Positions 1 to 8,788 of a DNA stretch of 29,563 nucleotides are shown here, piece after piece. The stretch is taken from NCBI GenBank assembly GCA_003523085.1, contig DPHD01000016.1, positions 1 to 29,563 on the forward strand, read 5' to 3'. Made by a program: the position numbers and the translations under genes. Source of the stretch: Oceanospirillaceae bacterium (GTDB lineage Bacteria > Pseudomonadota > Gammaproteobacteria > Pseudomonadales > Balneatricaceae). Positions within the stretch are counted from its first letter, which is position 1. Each line of letters opens with the position of its first letter. The notes under the pieces are model-generated. The model was not told where the DNA came from. It saw nothing but the letters and a program-made list of their open reading frames with translations, and ran no database searches.

Positions 1-20
1 GGTTTTGTGAGATTGCCACA

Positions 21-46
21 GGCTACGCCTTCGCAAAGGCGCAGCC
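21..46 (-). terminator. GC-rich hairpin just downstream of ilvD (possible terminator)
   Basis: Positions 21-24 (GGCT) pair with 43-46 (AGCC), and 26-31 (CGCCTT) pair with 36-41 (AAGGCG), with one A/C mismatch and a four-base loop. It begins 8 bp past the ilvD stop on the minus strand. No T-run follows on either strand, so it is not a canonical intrinsic terminator. It may be a weak terminator, an mRNA 3'-end stabiliser or a REP-like repeat. The rest of this 53-bp edge segment shows nothing else. Confidence 0.35.
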
Positions 47-53
47 CATTAAC

Positions 54-1898
54 CTAGTCGAGTAAAGACACATCCCTCACCGCGCCCTTGTCGGCACTGG
101 TCACCATCTTAGCGTAGGCCTTGAGGGCCGAGGTGACCTTACGAGGCCGCTCTGCCGTAGGTTGCCAGCCTTGTTTGCCTTTGGCATCCATGGCCGTACG
201 GCGGCTTGCAAGCTCGGTATCAGTAACCAGTACATTAATGGTGCGGTTAGGGATATCAATACGAATAGTGTCACCTTGCTCAACCAAGGCGATAGTGCCG
301 CCACCTGCGGCTTCTGGCGACACGTGACCGATTGACAAACCGGACGTGCCACCTGAGAAACGGCCGTCGGTTAATAAAGCACAGGCTTTACCTAGGCCTT
401 TAGACTTAAGGTAGCTGGTGGGGTAGAGCATTTCTTGCATGCCTGGACCACCACGCGGGCCTTCGTAACGAATCACTACCACATCGCCGGCTTGCACTCG
501 ATCACTCAAAATGTCGGCTACGGCTTGGTCTTGGCTTTCGCAAATGTAGGCAGGGCCTTCAAATACCCAAATGCTTTCATCTACACCTGAGGTCTTTACC
601 ACACAACCGTCTTCGGCCAGGTTGCCTTTAAGTACGGCTAAACCACCTTCGGTAGAGTAGGCATTGGCTAGGTTGCGAATACAGCCTTGTTCACGGTCGT
701 CATCAACACTAGGCCAGCGAGTGGCTTGGCTAAAGGCGGTTTGAGTAGGGATGCCTGCAGGGCCTGCTTGGAAAAACTTTTTAACGGCGGCGTCTTGAGT
801 GAGGGTAATGTCCCACTTTTTAATGCCTTCTGCCATGGTGGCACTGTGCACCGTAGGTAAATCGGAATGTAACAGACCCGCACGGTCTAATTCGCCTAGA
901 ATGCCAAATACGCCGCCTGCGCGGTGAACATCTTCCATGTGATACTTGGGGGTATTGGGGGCGACTTTACATAACTGTGGCACAAGGCGAGACAATGCAT
1001 CTATGTTGCCCATGTCAAAGTCCACAAAGCCTTCTTGGGCTGCGGCTAGCAGGTGCAAAATGGTGTTGGTGGAACCACCCATGGCAATGTCTAGGCTCAT
1101 GGCATTTTCAAAGGCTTTAAAGCTAGCAATGTTACGTGGCAACGCGCCTTCGTCATCATTTTCGTAGTAACGTTTGCACAGCTCCACCACCGTACGGCCC
1201 GCTTGTAAGAATAATTCTTCACGATCGGCATGGGTGGCCAATAAGCTGCCGTTGCCTGGCAAAGACAAACCTAAGGCTTCAGTGAGGCAGTTCATTGAGT
1301 TAGCGGTAAACATGCCTGAACAAGAACCACAGGTCGGGCATGCAGAACGTTCATATTCAGCTACTTTTTCGTCGCTGGCGGTGTCGTCTACTGCAATCAC
1401 CATGGCATCTACTAAGTCGAGCTTATGCTCACTTAACTTGGTTTTCCCCGCTTCCATTGGGCCGCCAGAAACAAAGATACATGGAATATTTAAACGCATT
1501 GCTGCATTAAGCATTCCCGGTGTGATTTTGTCACAGTTAGAAATACATACCATGGCGTCTGCGCAGTGAGCGTTGACCATGTATTCTACTGAGTCAGAGA
1601 TAATGTCCCGCGAAGGCAACGAATACAACATGCCATCGTGACCCATGGCAATACCGTCATCGACAGCGATGGTGTTAAATTCTTTAGCTACACCGCCGGC
1701 TTTTTCTATCTCTCGGGCTACCAGTTGTCCCATGTCTTTGAGGTGAACATGGCCTGGTACAAATTGGGTAAAGGAGTTAACTACGGCAATGATGGGCTTT
1801 TGGAAATCGGCATCAGTCATGCCGGTGGCGCGCCATAAGGAACGTGCGCCTGCCATGTTACGGCCGGAAGTGGAAGTTTTAGAACGATAAGCTGGCAT
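54..1898 (-). CDS. ilvD: Dihydroxy-acid dehydratase
   Basis: This enzyme dehydrates 2,3-dihydroxy-3-methylbutanoate and its methylpentanoate homologue to the 2-oxo acids that precede valine and isoleucine, in the cytoplasm. The 614 residues compare with 616 in E. coli and run the full family length. The iron-sulfur ligand motifs are visible: a Cys in the CDKITPGM segment near residue 122, and CPTCGSC followed by SGMFTANSMNCL near 190-210. The ATG start gives the usual MPAYRSKTS N-terminus. It lies 31 bp downstream of argA on the same strand, so co-transcription with argA is likely; a good Shine-Dalgarno sequence is not obvious. I see no ilv-type leader peptide or attenuator upstream, which fits its place as a second gene rather than part of an ilvGMEDA operon. 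Confidence 0.97.
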   Translation of the reverse strand: MPAYRSKTSTSGRNMAGARSLWRATGMTDADFQKPIIAVVNSFTQFVPGHVHLKDMGQLVAREIEKAGGVAKEFNTIAVDDGIAMGHDGMLYSLPSRDIISDSVEYMVNAHCADAMVCISNCDKITPGMLNAAMRLNIPCIFVSGGPMEAGKTKLSEHKLDLVDAMVIAVDDTASDEKVAEYERSACPTCGSCSGMFTANSMNCLTEALGLSLPGNGSLLATHADREELFLQAGRTVVELCKRYYENDDEGALPRNIASFKAFENAMSLDIAMGGSTNTILHLLAAAQEGFVDFDMGNIDALSRLVPQLCKVAPNTPKYHMEDVHRAGGVFGILGELDRAGLLHSDLPTVHSATMAEGIKKWDITLTQDAAVKKFFQAGPAGIPTQTAFSQATRWPSVDDDREQGCIRNLANAYSTEGGLAVLKGNLAEDGCVVKTSGVDESIWVFEGPAYICESQDQAVADILSDRVQAGDVVVIRYEGPRGGPGMQEMLYPTSYLKSKGLGKACALLTDGRFSGGTSGLSIGHVSPEAAGGGTIALVEQGDTIRIDIPNRTINVLVTDTELASRRTAMDAKGKQGWQPTAERPRKVTSALKAYAKMVTSADKGAVRDVSLLD

Positions 1899-1929
1899 GA
1901 TAAAAGTATCTTTTAATAAGGGTTAATGG

Positions 1930-3258
1930 CTAAAGCAATTGTTTACTAAAGACTAGGGAGTTACGTTGGAAATTATACAGAGACTGGCGGCTTGTGGGTA
2001 ATTCTTCAAGCACAGCACTGACAAAACCATTTTCAATAAACCAATGTGATGACGCAGTGGTGAGTACAAATAGGGTTTGCAATCCCATGTGGCTGGATTG
2101 TTTTTCTATGTGCTTTAATAAAATTTGGCCGCGATCGCCACCGCGATAGCTAGAATCGATGGCCATGCAGGCCAATTCACCTTGCCGCGCATCATCAAAC
2201 GGATACAAGGCTGCACAGCCAATAATAGCACCGTCGCGCTCTATAACGCTAAAATAGTGTATTTCTGATTCGAGTAATTCACGTGAACGGCGCACTAATA
2301 TGCCATCATCTTCTAACGGCCGAATCAGTTGTAGAATACCACCTACATCATCGATACAGGCATTGCGCACTTGCTCGTAGCTTTCTTTGATGACCATGGT
2401 GCCGGAGCCGTCGCGGCTAAACAATTCACTCAACAAGGCGCCATCTTCTTGATAACTTAATAAGTGACCGCGGGCAACGCCGGCATCACAGGCTTTGGAA
2501 AGCACATCAATGTGCATCGACAGGTCGCTCCAGCTGTCGCCGCTACTTTGATGCTGATGGACTAAACGATGGCCTGCACGGGTGAGAAGTTCAATCACTT
2601 GCTCGCCACGGGAGTTGGTTATACCTTTGTCTGCGCCAAACACAATCAGCTTGTCTGCCTGTAGGCTAGCGGCAACGCGTCCTGCCACTTGCGCTGCTGC
2701 TAAGTTAAAGGTTTCGCCAGTGGGTGAGTAACCTAAGCAAGAAATGAGCACCAAATTACCGTCGTTAAGTTGTTTGCCAATGGCCTCAGCATCAACCCTT
2801 CGCACTTCGCCGGTATAGGAAAAATCGACCCCGTTTTTAATACCAATAGGGCGCGCCGTGATGAAGTTGCCGCGGCTGGTTCTAATGCGCGAGCCTTGCA
2901 TGGGTGAATTAGCCAAACCCATGGAAAAACGGGCTTCCAGCTGCATGGCTTGGCGACCTACCGTGGCTTGCACTAGGGTGAGCTGCTCTAAGTCGGTAAT
3001 GCGAAGGCCGTTGTGAAACTTAGTTTCGAGGTCAGCCTTGGTCGCTGCGGTCTCGATTTGGGGGCGACTGCCATGCACCAAAACTAACTTCACACCTAGG
3101 CTGTTAAGCAGATTTATGTCGTGAATAGTATGGGCAAAGTTGGCGTTGGCTAAGGCTTCCCCCGGTAAATAAATAACAAAGGTACGGCCTCTGTGTGCAT
3201 TAATATAGGGCGCAGAGTGGCGGAACCAGTTCACGTATTGTTGATTGGTTTCGATCAC
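1930..3258 (-). CDS. argA: Amino-acid N-acetyltransferase (N-acetylglutamate synthase)
   Basis: ArgA acetylates glutamate with acetyl-CoA, the first committed step of arginine synthesis. The 442 residues match the 443 of the E. coli enzyme. The N-terminal two thirds is an amino-acid-kinase-like fold (VLVHGSRPQIE near residue 60) that in this family carries arginine feedback inhibition. The C-terminal third is a GNAT acetyltransferase domain, with CMAIDSSYRGGDRGQILL as the acetyl-CoA-binding region around residues 365-382. The start is GTG, with AAAGG about 8 bases upstream. It is downstream of the histidine kinase gene (86-bp gap holding a hairpin) and upstream of ilvD. I looked for an ARG-box operator before the gene and did not see a convincing one. 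Confidence 0.95.
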   Translation of the reverse strand: MIETNQQYVNWFRHSAPYINAHRGRTFVIYLPGEALANANFAHTIHDINLLNSLGVKLVLVHGSRPQIETAATKADLETKFHNGLRITDLEQLTLVQATVGRQAMQLEARFSMGLANSPMQGSRIRTSRGNFITARPIGIKNGVDFSYTGEVRRVDAEAIGKQLNDGNLVLISCLGYSPTGETFNLAAAQVAGRVAASLQADKLIVFGADKGITNSRGEQVIELLTRAGHRLVHQHQSSGDSWSDLSMHIDVLSKACDAGVARGHLLSYQEDGALLSELFSRDGSGTMVIKESYEQVRNACIDDVGGILQLIRPLEDDGILVRRSRELLESEIHYFSVIERDGAIIGCAALYPFDDARQGELACMAIDSSYRGGDRGQILLKHIEKQSSHMGLQTLFVLTTASSHWFIENGFVSAVLEELPTSRQSLYNFQRNSLVFSKQLL

Positions 3259-3303
3259 GGTAATTACCTTTAGCCTTTAAGGGTGGGATAAGTGCTATTA
3301 AGC

Positions 3304-3318
3304 CGCGCTGGGAGCGCG
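3304..3318 (-). terminator. Short GC hairpin between the histidine kinase gene and argA
   Basis: CGCGCT at 3304-3309 pairs perfectly with AGCGCG at 3313-3318 around a GGG loop, within the 86-bp gap between the two minus-strand genes. On the minus strand it is followed by a mixed AT-rich sequence rather than a T-tract. At best it is a weak or partial terminator separating the kinase transcript from argA. Confidence 0.3.
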
Positions 3319-3344
3319 CTGTCAATCACACAAAGGAGACTATA

Positions 3345-4613
3345 TTAGAAAATATCTACTTCGTTTTCGGTATCTGCTTCAGTGGCTACATTATCGCCTT
3401 TAATTATGGGTAAACTGAAACGAAAACGGGCGCCACCATCGGGGTTGCCGGTGGCCGCAATATAGCCATTATGGGCAGTAATTATTTCTTGCACGATAGA
3501 TAAACCAAGCCCCGTGCCGCCAGCGCCGGTGTTGGTTTTGCTGCTTTGAATAAACTTGTCAAAAATAGAGGCTTCTTCGCCCGGTGGAATACCTAAACCC
3601 TGATCGTCCACGACTAAGGTTAATAGCTCTTTGTCTAGGTGTTGGCCTTTAGGTTGGGCGTTGATATCGGCGTCAAAAAAGATGCTAATCTTTTTGCCCA
3701 CGGGAGTGAATTTGATGGCATTAGACAATAAGTTAATCAGCACCTGAAGGATTTTTTCTTCATCAAAATAAGTTACCGTATTCATTTTGGTGGGTTCAAT
3801 AACCACCTGCAACTCACGGTCGCTAATCAAGGTCTCGACTTCTTGTACCGCACGGGTAATTAACGCCGCAAGATCACCTTGCTGCATCAGAAACTCCATC
3901 TTTCCCGACTCAAGTTTTGATAGATCCAGTAAGTCATTTAATAACAATAATAAGCGGTTGCCACCCACCCGAATACGCTCAAAATAGTGCCCTAATTTGG
4001 CTAAATCAACTTTGTGTAGACGCGAATGGCCCATATTTGAAAAGCTTAGAATGGCGTGCATAGGGGTGCGCAATTCGTGCGACATGTTGGCTAAAAATTC
4101 AGATTTAATACGGTCGGCTTTCGCGCCTGCTTCAATCGTTTTAATGCGCGCTTCGGCACCATTAAGCAGTACTGCTACGTTGTCTTTTATACGGCCGTGG
4201 CGGTCAGGTTGGTCTAGGGGCATATCACGGATGAGCAGGCTAATGTGATCGTAATTAACTAAGGTGTGTTCGCCAAAATCAAAAATCCGGCCTTTTTCCC
4301 GTAAGCGGCTTAAAAATTGGAACTCTTGCTCTTGGCCAGCAAACTCTTGATCACAAATATTAATGGCACCAGACTCGACCCTTAATTGTACTGATGAAGA
4401 CAAACCAAACGCCCGCATGGCTTTAAAGACTTGCTGGCCCACGGCCACGTGATCCGCACACGCAAAACTGTGTTCCAAAAAGTTAATCACCACGCCGAGT
4501 TCGCCATTGGCCCTCAAGGCCATCAAGGCAATGTCGTTGGCATCTTTAAGGTCAGACTTCAGCTGTGTCATCTCTGGCGTAAGCGCTAAAGATGAGTCAT
4601 CCTTTGTGTTCAT
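3345..4613 (-). CDS. Soluble orphan sensor histidine kinase with an uncharacterised N-terminal domain
   Basis: This is a two-component histidine kinase of 422 residues from the chosen ATG. The HisKA phospho-acceptor is His179 in FLANMSHELRTP. The HATPase domain shows the N-box (LLSNAIKF), G1 (DDQGLGIP), the F-box (IFDKF) and G2 (GGTGLGLSIV). No signal peptide or membrane segment is seen, so it is probably cytoplasmic. Residues about 25-160 form a conserved-looking block (GELGVVINFL, SFAC, RIFDFG, LVNYDHISLLI, DMPLDQPDRHGRIKDN). From memory this resembles an unnamed region found C-terminal to receiver domains in some gammaproteobacterial response regulators. No response regulator lies nearby, so partner and signal are unknown. 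A longer frame could begin at TTG 4658, but that codon lies in a TTGACA hexamer and lacks a Shine-Dalgarno sequence. The ATG at 4613 also has only a weak ribosome site. Confidence 0.85.
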   Translation of the reverse strand: MNTKDDSSLALTPEMTQLKSDLKDANDIALMALRANGELGVVINFLEHSFACADHVAVGQQVFKAMRAFGLSSSVQLRVESGAINICDQEFAGQEQEFQFLSRLREKGRIFDFGEHTLVNYDHISLLIRDMPLDQPDRHGRIKDNVAVLLNGAEARIKTIEAGAKADRIKSEFLANMSHELRTPMHAILSFSNMGHSRLHKVDLAKLGHYFERIRVGGNRLLLLLNDLLDLSKLESGKMEFLMQQGDLAALITRAVQEVETLISDRELQVVIEPTKMNTVTYFDEEKILQVLINLLSNAIKFTPVGKKISIFFDADINAQPKGQHLDKELLTLVVDDQGLGIPPGEEASIFDKFIQSSKTNTGAGGTGLGLSIVQEIITAHNGYIAATGNPDGGARFRFSLPIIKGDNVATEADTENEVDIF

Positions 4614-4675
4614 AGTGTTGGTCTTACTTGTGTATGGTGGTGCCGAAAGGCGTGTCAATCGTACTGCAAAATTTA

Positions 4676-4716
4676 CCTATAACTTGATTATAGGGGAATT
4701 TTTCCGTTAGGGTCTA
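4676..4716 (-). promoter_or_regulatory. Probable promoter and inverted-repeat operator of the histidine kinase gene
   Basis: A perfect minus-strand TATAAT lies at 4687-4692, with TAGACC (4/6 to TTGACA) at 4711-4716, an 18-bp spacer. The -10 element sits inside a perfect 7-bp inverted repeat, CCTATAA (4676-4682) and TTATAGG (4688-4694), separated by CTTGA. A transcript would start near 4680, giving a leader of about 67 nt to the ATG at 4613. A repressor binding the palindrome would cover the -10 and start site. The rest of the roughly 207-bp divergent gap up to glnE shows no other strong signal. Confidence 0.5.
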
Positions 4717-4820
4717 CGTCTTCTAGGTAACTTTATTTGGATTTGAGCCCCGTTTGACCACCATAACCTAGGGAAAATGGCCGGTAAACGAGCAATGACA
4801 GTGGTTTGGGAAAATACCGT

Positions 4821-7754
4821 ATGACGCTGAACGTGACGCAAGATAACTTAAATATAATCGACACTTTGCCTAGTCCATTGCAATTGCAGGTGTTTGCAAG
4901 CTTTGACCAGCTAGCCCTAACAGCCGATGAAACCTCTGTTTGGAATCAAACGGTACCACAGGGGCAATTATTACAAGTGTTGGCGGCAAGCCCGTTTGCC
5001 GCCCAGGTATTGAGCCTTAATGAAGCATGGTTAGATTATGACGAGCTCACCGCTAGCTACACTAAAAGCGGCTTGGCCGAGTCCTTGCATGCTCAAGTGG
5101 CGGAAGTTGCCAGCGAATTACAGCTCCAGCAATGCCTAAGGCAGTTTAGAAAGCGCCATCAAGTGCGGCTCATTTGGCGTAACCGATGTCGGCTTGGCAC
5201 TAGCGCCGAGTTAGTGCAAGAGCTGTCTAATTTGGCCGACGTTTGTGTGGCGAGCGCATTACAATGGCTACACCACGACAGTGTTAAACAATGGGGCCAA
5301 CCCATGGGCCATGACGGCCAACCGCAGTCGTTGTTGGTGCTAGGGATGGGTAAATTAGGCGGCGGCGAGCTTAACCTGTCGTCCGACATTGACTTGATTT
5401 TTAGTTACCCCGAAGGCGGCGAAACCCAAGGCGGCAAACGCAGTATCGATAACCAGCAGTTTTTTATCCGTTTAGGGCAGCGCTTAATTCAAACCATTGA
5501 TACGGTGACTGCCGATGGCTTTGTATTTAGGGTGGATATGCGGCTGCGGCCCTATGGCAGTAGCGGTGCATTAGCCTTGAGCTTTGATGCCATGGAAATC
5601 TATTACCAACAACAAGGCCGTGAGTGGGAACGATATGCGTTTATCAAAGCGCGGGTGATTGCCGGTAATGGTATGGCAGGGGCCCAGCTCATCAATTTGT
5701 TGCGGCCCTTTGTGTATCGGCGTTATCTGGATTTTAGTGCCATTGAGTCGCTGCGTAGTTTAAAACAAATGATTGCCAGTGAGGTGCGTCGTCGGGGCTT
5801 GCAGCAAAACGTTAAGTTAGGCACGGGCGGTATCCGCGAAGTGGAATTTATCGCTCAAGCTTTCCAGTTGATTCGCGGTGGTCGCGACCAACGGCTACAG
5901 ACGACGAGTTTGATGGCGGTACTGAATTTGCTGCCGGAGTGTGCGGGGCTAGATAGTGCTGATGTCGAGCAGTTGCGCCAACACTATTGGTTTTTACGGG
6001 ATGTTGAGCATGCTTTGCAGGCGGTACAGGATCAGCAAACACAAGATCTGCCTGAGCAAGCATTGGAACGAGCGCGGGTGGCGTTTGCCTTGGGGTTTGT
6101 CGACTGGCAAAGTCTGCAGCAGCGCATCGACCACGCTCGCAGTTTTATCCATCAACAATTTGAGTTGGTGGTTGAGGTTAAAGAAGATGTGCAATCCCTG
6201 ACACCGGGTGATCAACTGACCCACCTTTGGCAACAAATTACGCACGCAAGCCTAGCTAACGATCAGATGCCGCAACATACCCAGTGGCAAGCTATTTTAG
6301 CAACCGCAGGGTTTGCAGATGCTCACCGTAGTTTGCAGCACCTGTGGGAATTACACCAAAGCCGTGCTGCACAAATGATGCAGCCCATAGCGCAAGAACG
6401 GTTGGCGATGTTGATGCCGCAAATATTATGTCTTGCTGCCCAGCATACAGACCCCGCGGTGACTTTGTCGCGGGTCTTGGTATTGATAGAAGCAGTGCTG
6501 CGACGGTCGGTTTATTTGGTGTTATTACTCGAAAACCCTTCTGCCTTAAGGTTGTTGGTTGAACTGTGTGCGGCCAGCTCTTGGTTTGCAGATTTTTTGG
6601 CGCGGCAACCGTCGTTGTTGGATGAATTACTCGATGTTAATAGCCTATTTAATGTGCCCGATGCGGTGGCACTGAAACAAGAGTTAGAACAAAATTTGTT
6701 GCGTCTGCCGGAAGACGATACCGAACAGCTAATGGAGGCCTTGAGGCATTTTAAACATGCCCATTTGTTGCGCATAGCGGCTAACGAAGTGACCGGGCGA
6801 TTAACCCTTATGCAGGTGAGCGATCAGCTGACCTTCGTCGCCGAGGCGGTGATGGGGCAAGTGATGCACCTAGCGTGGCGCGAGTTAGGCGAGCGTCACG
6901 GTAATCCCCAAAACCAACATGGTCCATGTGATGATTTTATTGTGGTTGGCTACGGTAAAGTCGGCGGCTGGGAATTAAGTTATGGCTCGGATTTAGATCT
7001 GGTATTTGTTTACGACATGCCCTCGCAAATGGAAACGGATGGTTCTAAACCGGTTGCCAATAGCGTATTTTTTACCCGTTTGGGTCAGCGCATGATCAAC
7101 TACCTTAATACGGTCACCGGTGCGGGCCAGTTGTATGAAGTGGATATGCGCTTAAGGCCCGATGGCGCCAAGGGCTTGTTGGTATCGAGCTTAACCGCCT
7201 TTACTCAATACCAATTACATGAAGCTTGGACTTGGGAGCATCAAGCTCTGGTGCGTGCCAGGCCTATCGCCGGCAGTCAAAGCCTAGCTCAGGCGTTTCT
7301 TAAGGTGCGCCAGCAGGTGTTAAGCCAGCCTAAGGACCCGCAAGAGTTACGCCAACAAGTAGTGACTATGCGTAACAAAATGCGCCAACAGTTGGCAACC
7401 AAACCCAGTGCCGACGGCAAGGTGCATGAGTTTCATTTAAAACAAGACGAAGGCGGCATCGTTGATATTGAATTTATGGTGCAATATGCAGTGCTGGCCC
7501 ATGGGCAAAGTCAGCCCAAGCTACTGACTCACACCGATAACATCCGCATTTTAGAAGGCCTAGAATTACACGCTCTGATGCCCGCCGAACAGGCCCACAA
7601 CCTGCGAGAGGCTTATCAGCTAATGCGCTCCGTAGAACACCGATTAACCTTGCAAAACCAAGCCGGCAAGGTGTCGGCAGATGACCTGTTTGAACAACGC
7701 CAAATGGTAAAAGGTATTTGGCAACAGATGATGACGGACTGCTCGAATCAGTAG
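4821..7754 (+). CDS. glnE: Bifunctional glutamine synthetase adenylyltransferase/deadenylase
   Basis: GlnE adds AMP to glutamine synthetase and removes it, tuning ammonia assimilation to nitrogen status signalled by PII and glutamine. Both nucleotidyltransferase domains are intact. The N-terminal deadenylase domain has GMGKLGGGELNLSSDIDLIF with Asp189 and Asp191; the C-terminal adenylylase domain has GYGKVGGWELSYGSDLDLVF with Asp724 and Asp726. Each is followed by an MRLRP motif. From the chosen ATG it is 977 residues, somewhat longer than E. coli (946). A TTG five codons upstream (4806) would also extend the frame, but the ATG follows a GGGA sequence. The gene is divergent from the kinase gene and its 3' end overlaps convergent lpxL by 7 bp. 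A 15-codon frame at 4777-4824 overlaps its start. Confidence 0.96.
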   Translation: MTLNVTQDNLNIIDTLPSPLQLQVFASFDQLALTADETSVWNQTVPQGQLLQVLAASPFAAQVLSLNEAWLDYDELTASYTKSGLAESLHAQVAEVASELQLQQCLRQFRKRHQVRLIWRNRCRLGTSAELVQELSNLADVCVASALQWLHHDSVKQWGQPMGHDGQPQSLLVLGMGKLGGGELNLSSDIDLIFSYPEGGETQGGKRSIDNQQFFIRLGQRLIQTIDTVTADGFVFRVDMRLRPYGSSGALALSFDAMEIYYQQQGREWERYAFIKARVIAGNGMAGAQLINLLRPFVYRRYLDFSAIESLRSLKQMIASEVRRRGLQQNVKLGTGGIREVEFIAQAFQLIRGGRDQRLQTTSLMAVLNLLPECAGLDSADVEQLRQHYWFLRDVEHALQAVQDQQTQDLPEQALERARVAFALGFVDWQSLQQRIDHARSFIHQQFELVVEVKEDVQSLTPGDQLTHLWQQITHASLANDQMPQHTQWQAILATAGFADAHRSLQHLWELHQSRAAQMMQPIAQERLAMLMPQILCLAAQHTDPAVTLSRVLVLIEAVLRRSVYLVLLLENPSALRLLVELCAASSWFADFLARQPSLLDELLDVNSLFNVPDAVALKQELEQNLLRLPEDDTEQLMEALRHFKHAHLLRIAANEVTGRLTLMQVSDQLTFVAEAVMGQVMHLAWRELGERHGNPQNQHGPCDDFIVVGYGKVGGWELSYGSDLDLVFVYDMPSQMETDGSKPVANSVFFTRLGQRMINYLNTVTGAGQLYEVDMRLRPDGAKGLLVSSLTAFTQYQLHEAWTWEHQALVRARPIAGSQSLAQAFLKVRQQVLSQPKDPQELRQQVVTMRNKMRQQLATKPSADGKVHEFHLKQDEGGIVDIEFMVQYAVLAHGQSQPKLLTHTDNIRILEGLELHALMPAEQAHNLREAYQLMRSVEHRLTLQNQAGKVSADDLFEQRQMVKGIWQQMMTDCSNQ

Positions 7755-8680
7755 ATCGATGGACTGTTAGCAGGTCGCGTTTTAAAGCGCCGGTGAAGCC
7801 ACAAATATTGGCTTGGGTAGTGGGCCACTTGTGTCTCTATCGCGGCATTTAAACAAGCGGCGTCCTGCTCCGTGTTGCCACTAGGAATGCTGGCGAGGGT
7901 ATCGCCAATGCTGAGCTGATAGCCGGAGTCGTTATTGATACGATGATGACTAAATTGCAGCACTTTTGCGCCCGTTGCTTGCGCAAGGCGGCTGACGATG
8001 GGGGTGGTGGCCGCATCGATGCCAAAAAACGGTGCAAATACTGAACGCTCCGGGCCTACGTCTTGATCTGGCGCTAACCAGACGATTTTGCCTTGTTTTA
8101 ATAAGCGCATTACCTGACGAATATCATCACGCTCCACCATGCCTGGTAAATGGCGTAAACGGCCACCACGAATGATGCTATCCATCAGCGGATTGCCATG
8201 GCGCTGATAGGTAGCGTAATAGGGGTAACTGGGTGCAAGTAATATGCCGCCAAGGTCAAGGCTGGTGTAGTGAGCACCCACTAACAACACGCCGCGACCC
8301 TCAGCTTGAGCTTGGTCAATCAGCTCGGTGCCCGTCACGGCGACACGCTGGTTAAAGGTGTTGCGGGAACTCCACCAAGCCATTGCGGTCTCAATTACAC
8401 CCACACCGTTGTCGGCAAAGGTGGCTTGTACTAAGCGGCTTTGTTGGGACTGGCTTAGATGTGGAAAACAAAGGCTAATATTGGTTTCTGCAATCGCCCG
8501 TCTGCGGCCGGATAACTGATACAATAGCCACCCAATAGCTCTTCCCACTGCCATGCGCCAGCGCCACGGTAACATAATGGTGATGCGTAAACAGGCCAGC
8601 CCCAGCCATATGGCCCAATATTTGGGCCCATAAAAACGGCTTAGTGAAGGCAGGTCTGATGGGGTGGTGGGGTTAGGCAT
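7748..8680 (-). CDS. lpxL: Lipid A lauroyl-type acyltransferase (LpxL/HtrB family)
   Basis: This family transfers a secondary acyl chain from acyl-ACP to Kdo2-lipid IVA on the inner face of the cytoplasmic membrane, before MsbA flips the product. The HX4D catalytic motif is seen as HYTSLD near residue 137. APDQDVGPERSVFAPFFG near 205-222 is the family hallmark. An N-terminal hydrophobic stretch (AIWLGLACLRITIMLPW) can anchor it. I chose the ATG at 8680 (310 residues, close to 306 in E. coli). An in-frame GTG at 8704 has no ribosome site and would lie at or before the transcription start predicted from the TATACT at 8709-8714. LpxL versus LpxM or a palmitoleoyl variant cannot be told apart here, but PDQD-GP favours LpxL. 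It is divergent from msbA. Confidence 0.88.
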   Translation of the reverse strand: MPNPTTPSDLPSLSRFYGPKYWAIWLGLACLRITIMLPWRWRMAVGRAIGWLLYQLSGRRRAIAETNISLCFPHLSQSQQSRLVQATFADNGVGVIETAMAWWSSRNTFNQRVAVTGTELIDQAQAEGRGVLLVGAHYTSLDLGGILLAPSYPYYATYQRHGNPLMDSIIRGGRLRHLPGMVERDDIRQVMRLLKQGKIVWLAPDQDVGPERSVFAPFFGIDAATTPIVSRLAQATGAKVLQFSHHRINNDSGYQLSIGDTLASIPSGNTEQDAACLNAAIETQVAHYPSQYLWLHRRFKTRPANSPSIY

Positions 8681-8708
8681 GTTAGGTGTATGAGAAATAG
8701 CCACGGCT

Positions 8709-8714
8709 AGTATA
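8709..8714 (-). promoter_or_regulatory. Candidate -10 element for lpxL
   Basis: Minus-strand TATACT (5/6 to consensus) lies in the 108-bp divergent gap between lpxL and msbA. No good -35 is seen at 17 bp. Its predicted start point falls around 8702, which supports using the ATG at 8680 rather than the GTG at 8704 as the lpxL start. No comparably clear -10 faces msbA. Confidence 0.3.
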
Positions 8715-8788
8715 AATTTGAACAGAGCTGCAGTTTACACCGAGCTTGCCTTTGAAACTAGGTTTGCGATGTTATCTAAGGATCAGAA

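Noticed and set aside
1174..1569. 131-codon open frame on the plus strand
   Set aside because: It lies antisense inside ilvD, has no recognisable protein features, and the ilvD frame with its iron-sulfur motifs is clearly the coding one.
3259..3344. ARG-box operator before argA
   Set aside because: No pair of the AT-rich 18-bp palindromes (TGAAT/ATTCA type) could be found in the gap.
4614..4658. TTG-initiated N-terminal extension of the histidine kinase
   Set aside because: The TTG is part of a TTGACA hexamer, has no ribosome site, and the added 15 residues look non-conserved; the ATG at 4613 was preferred, though without strong proof.
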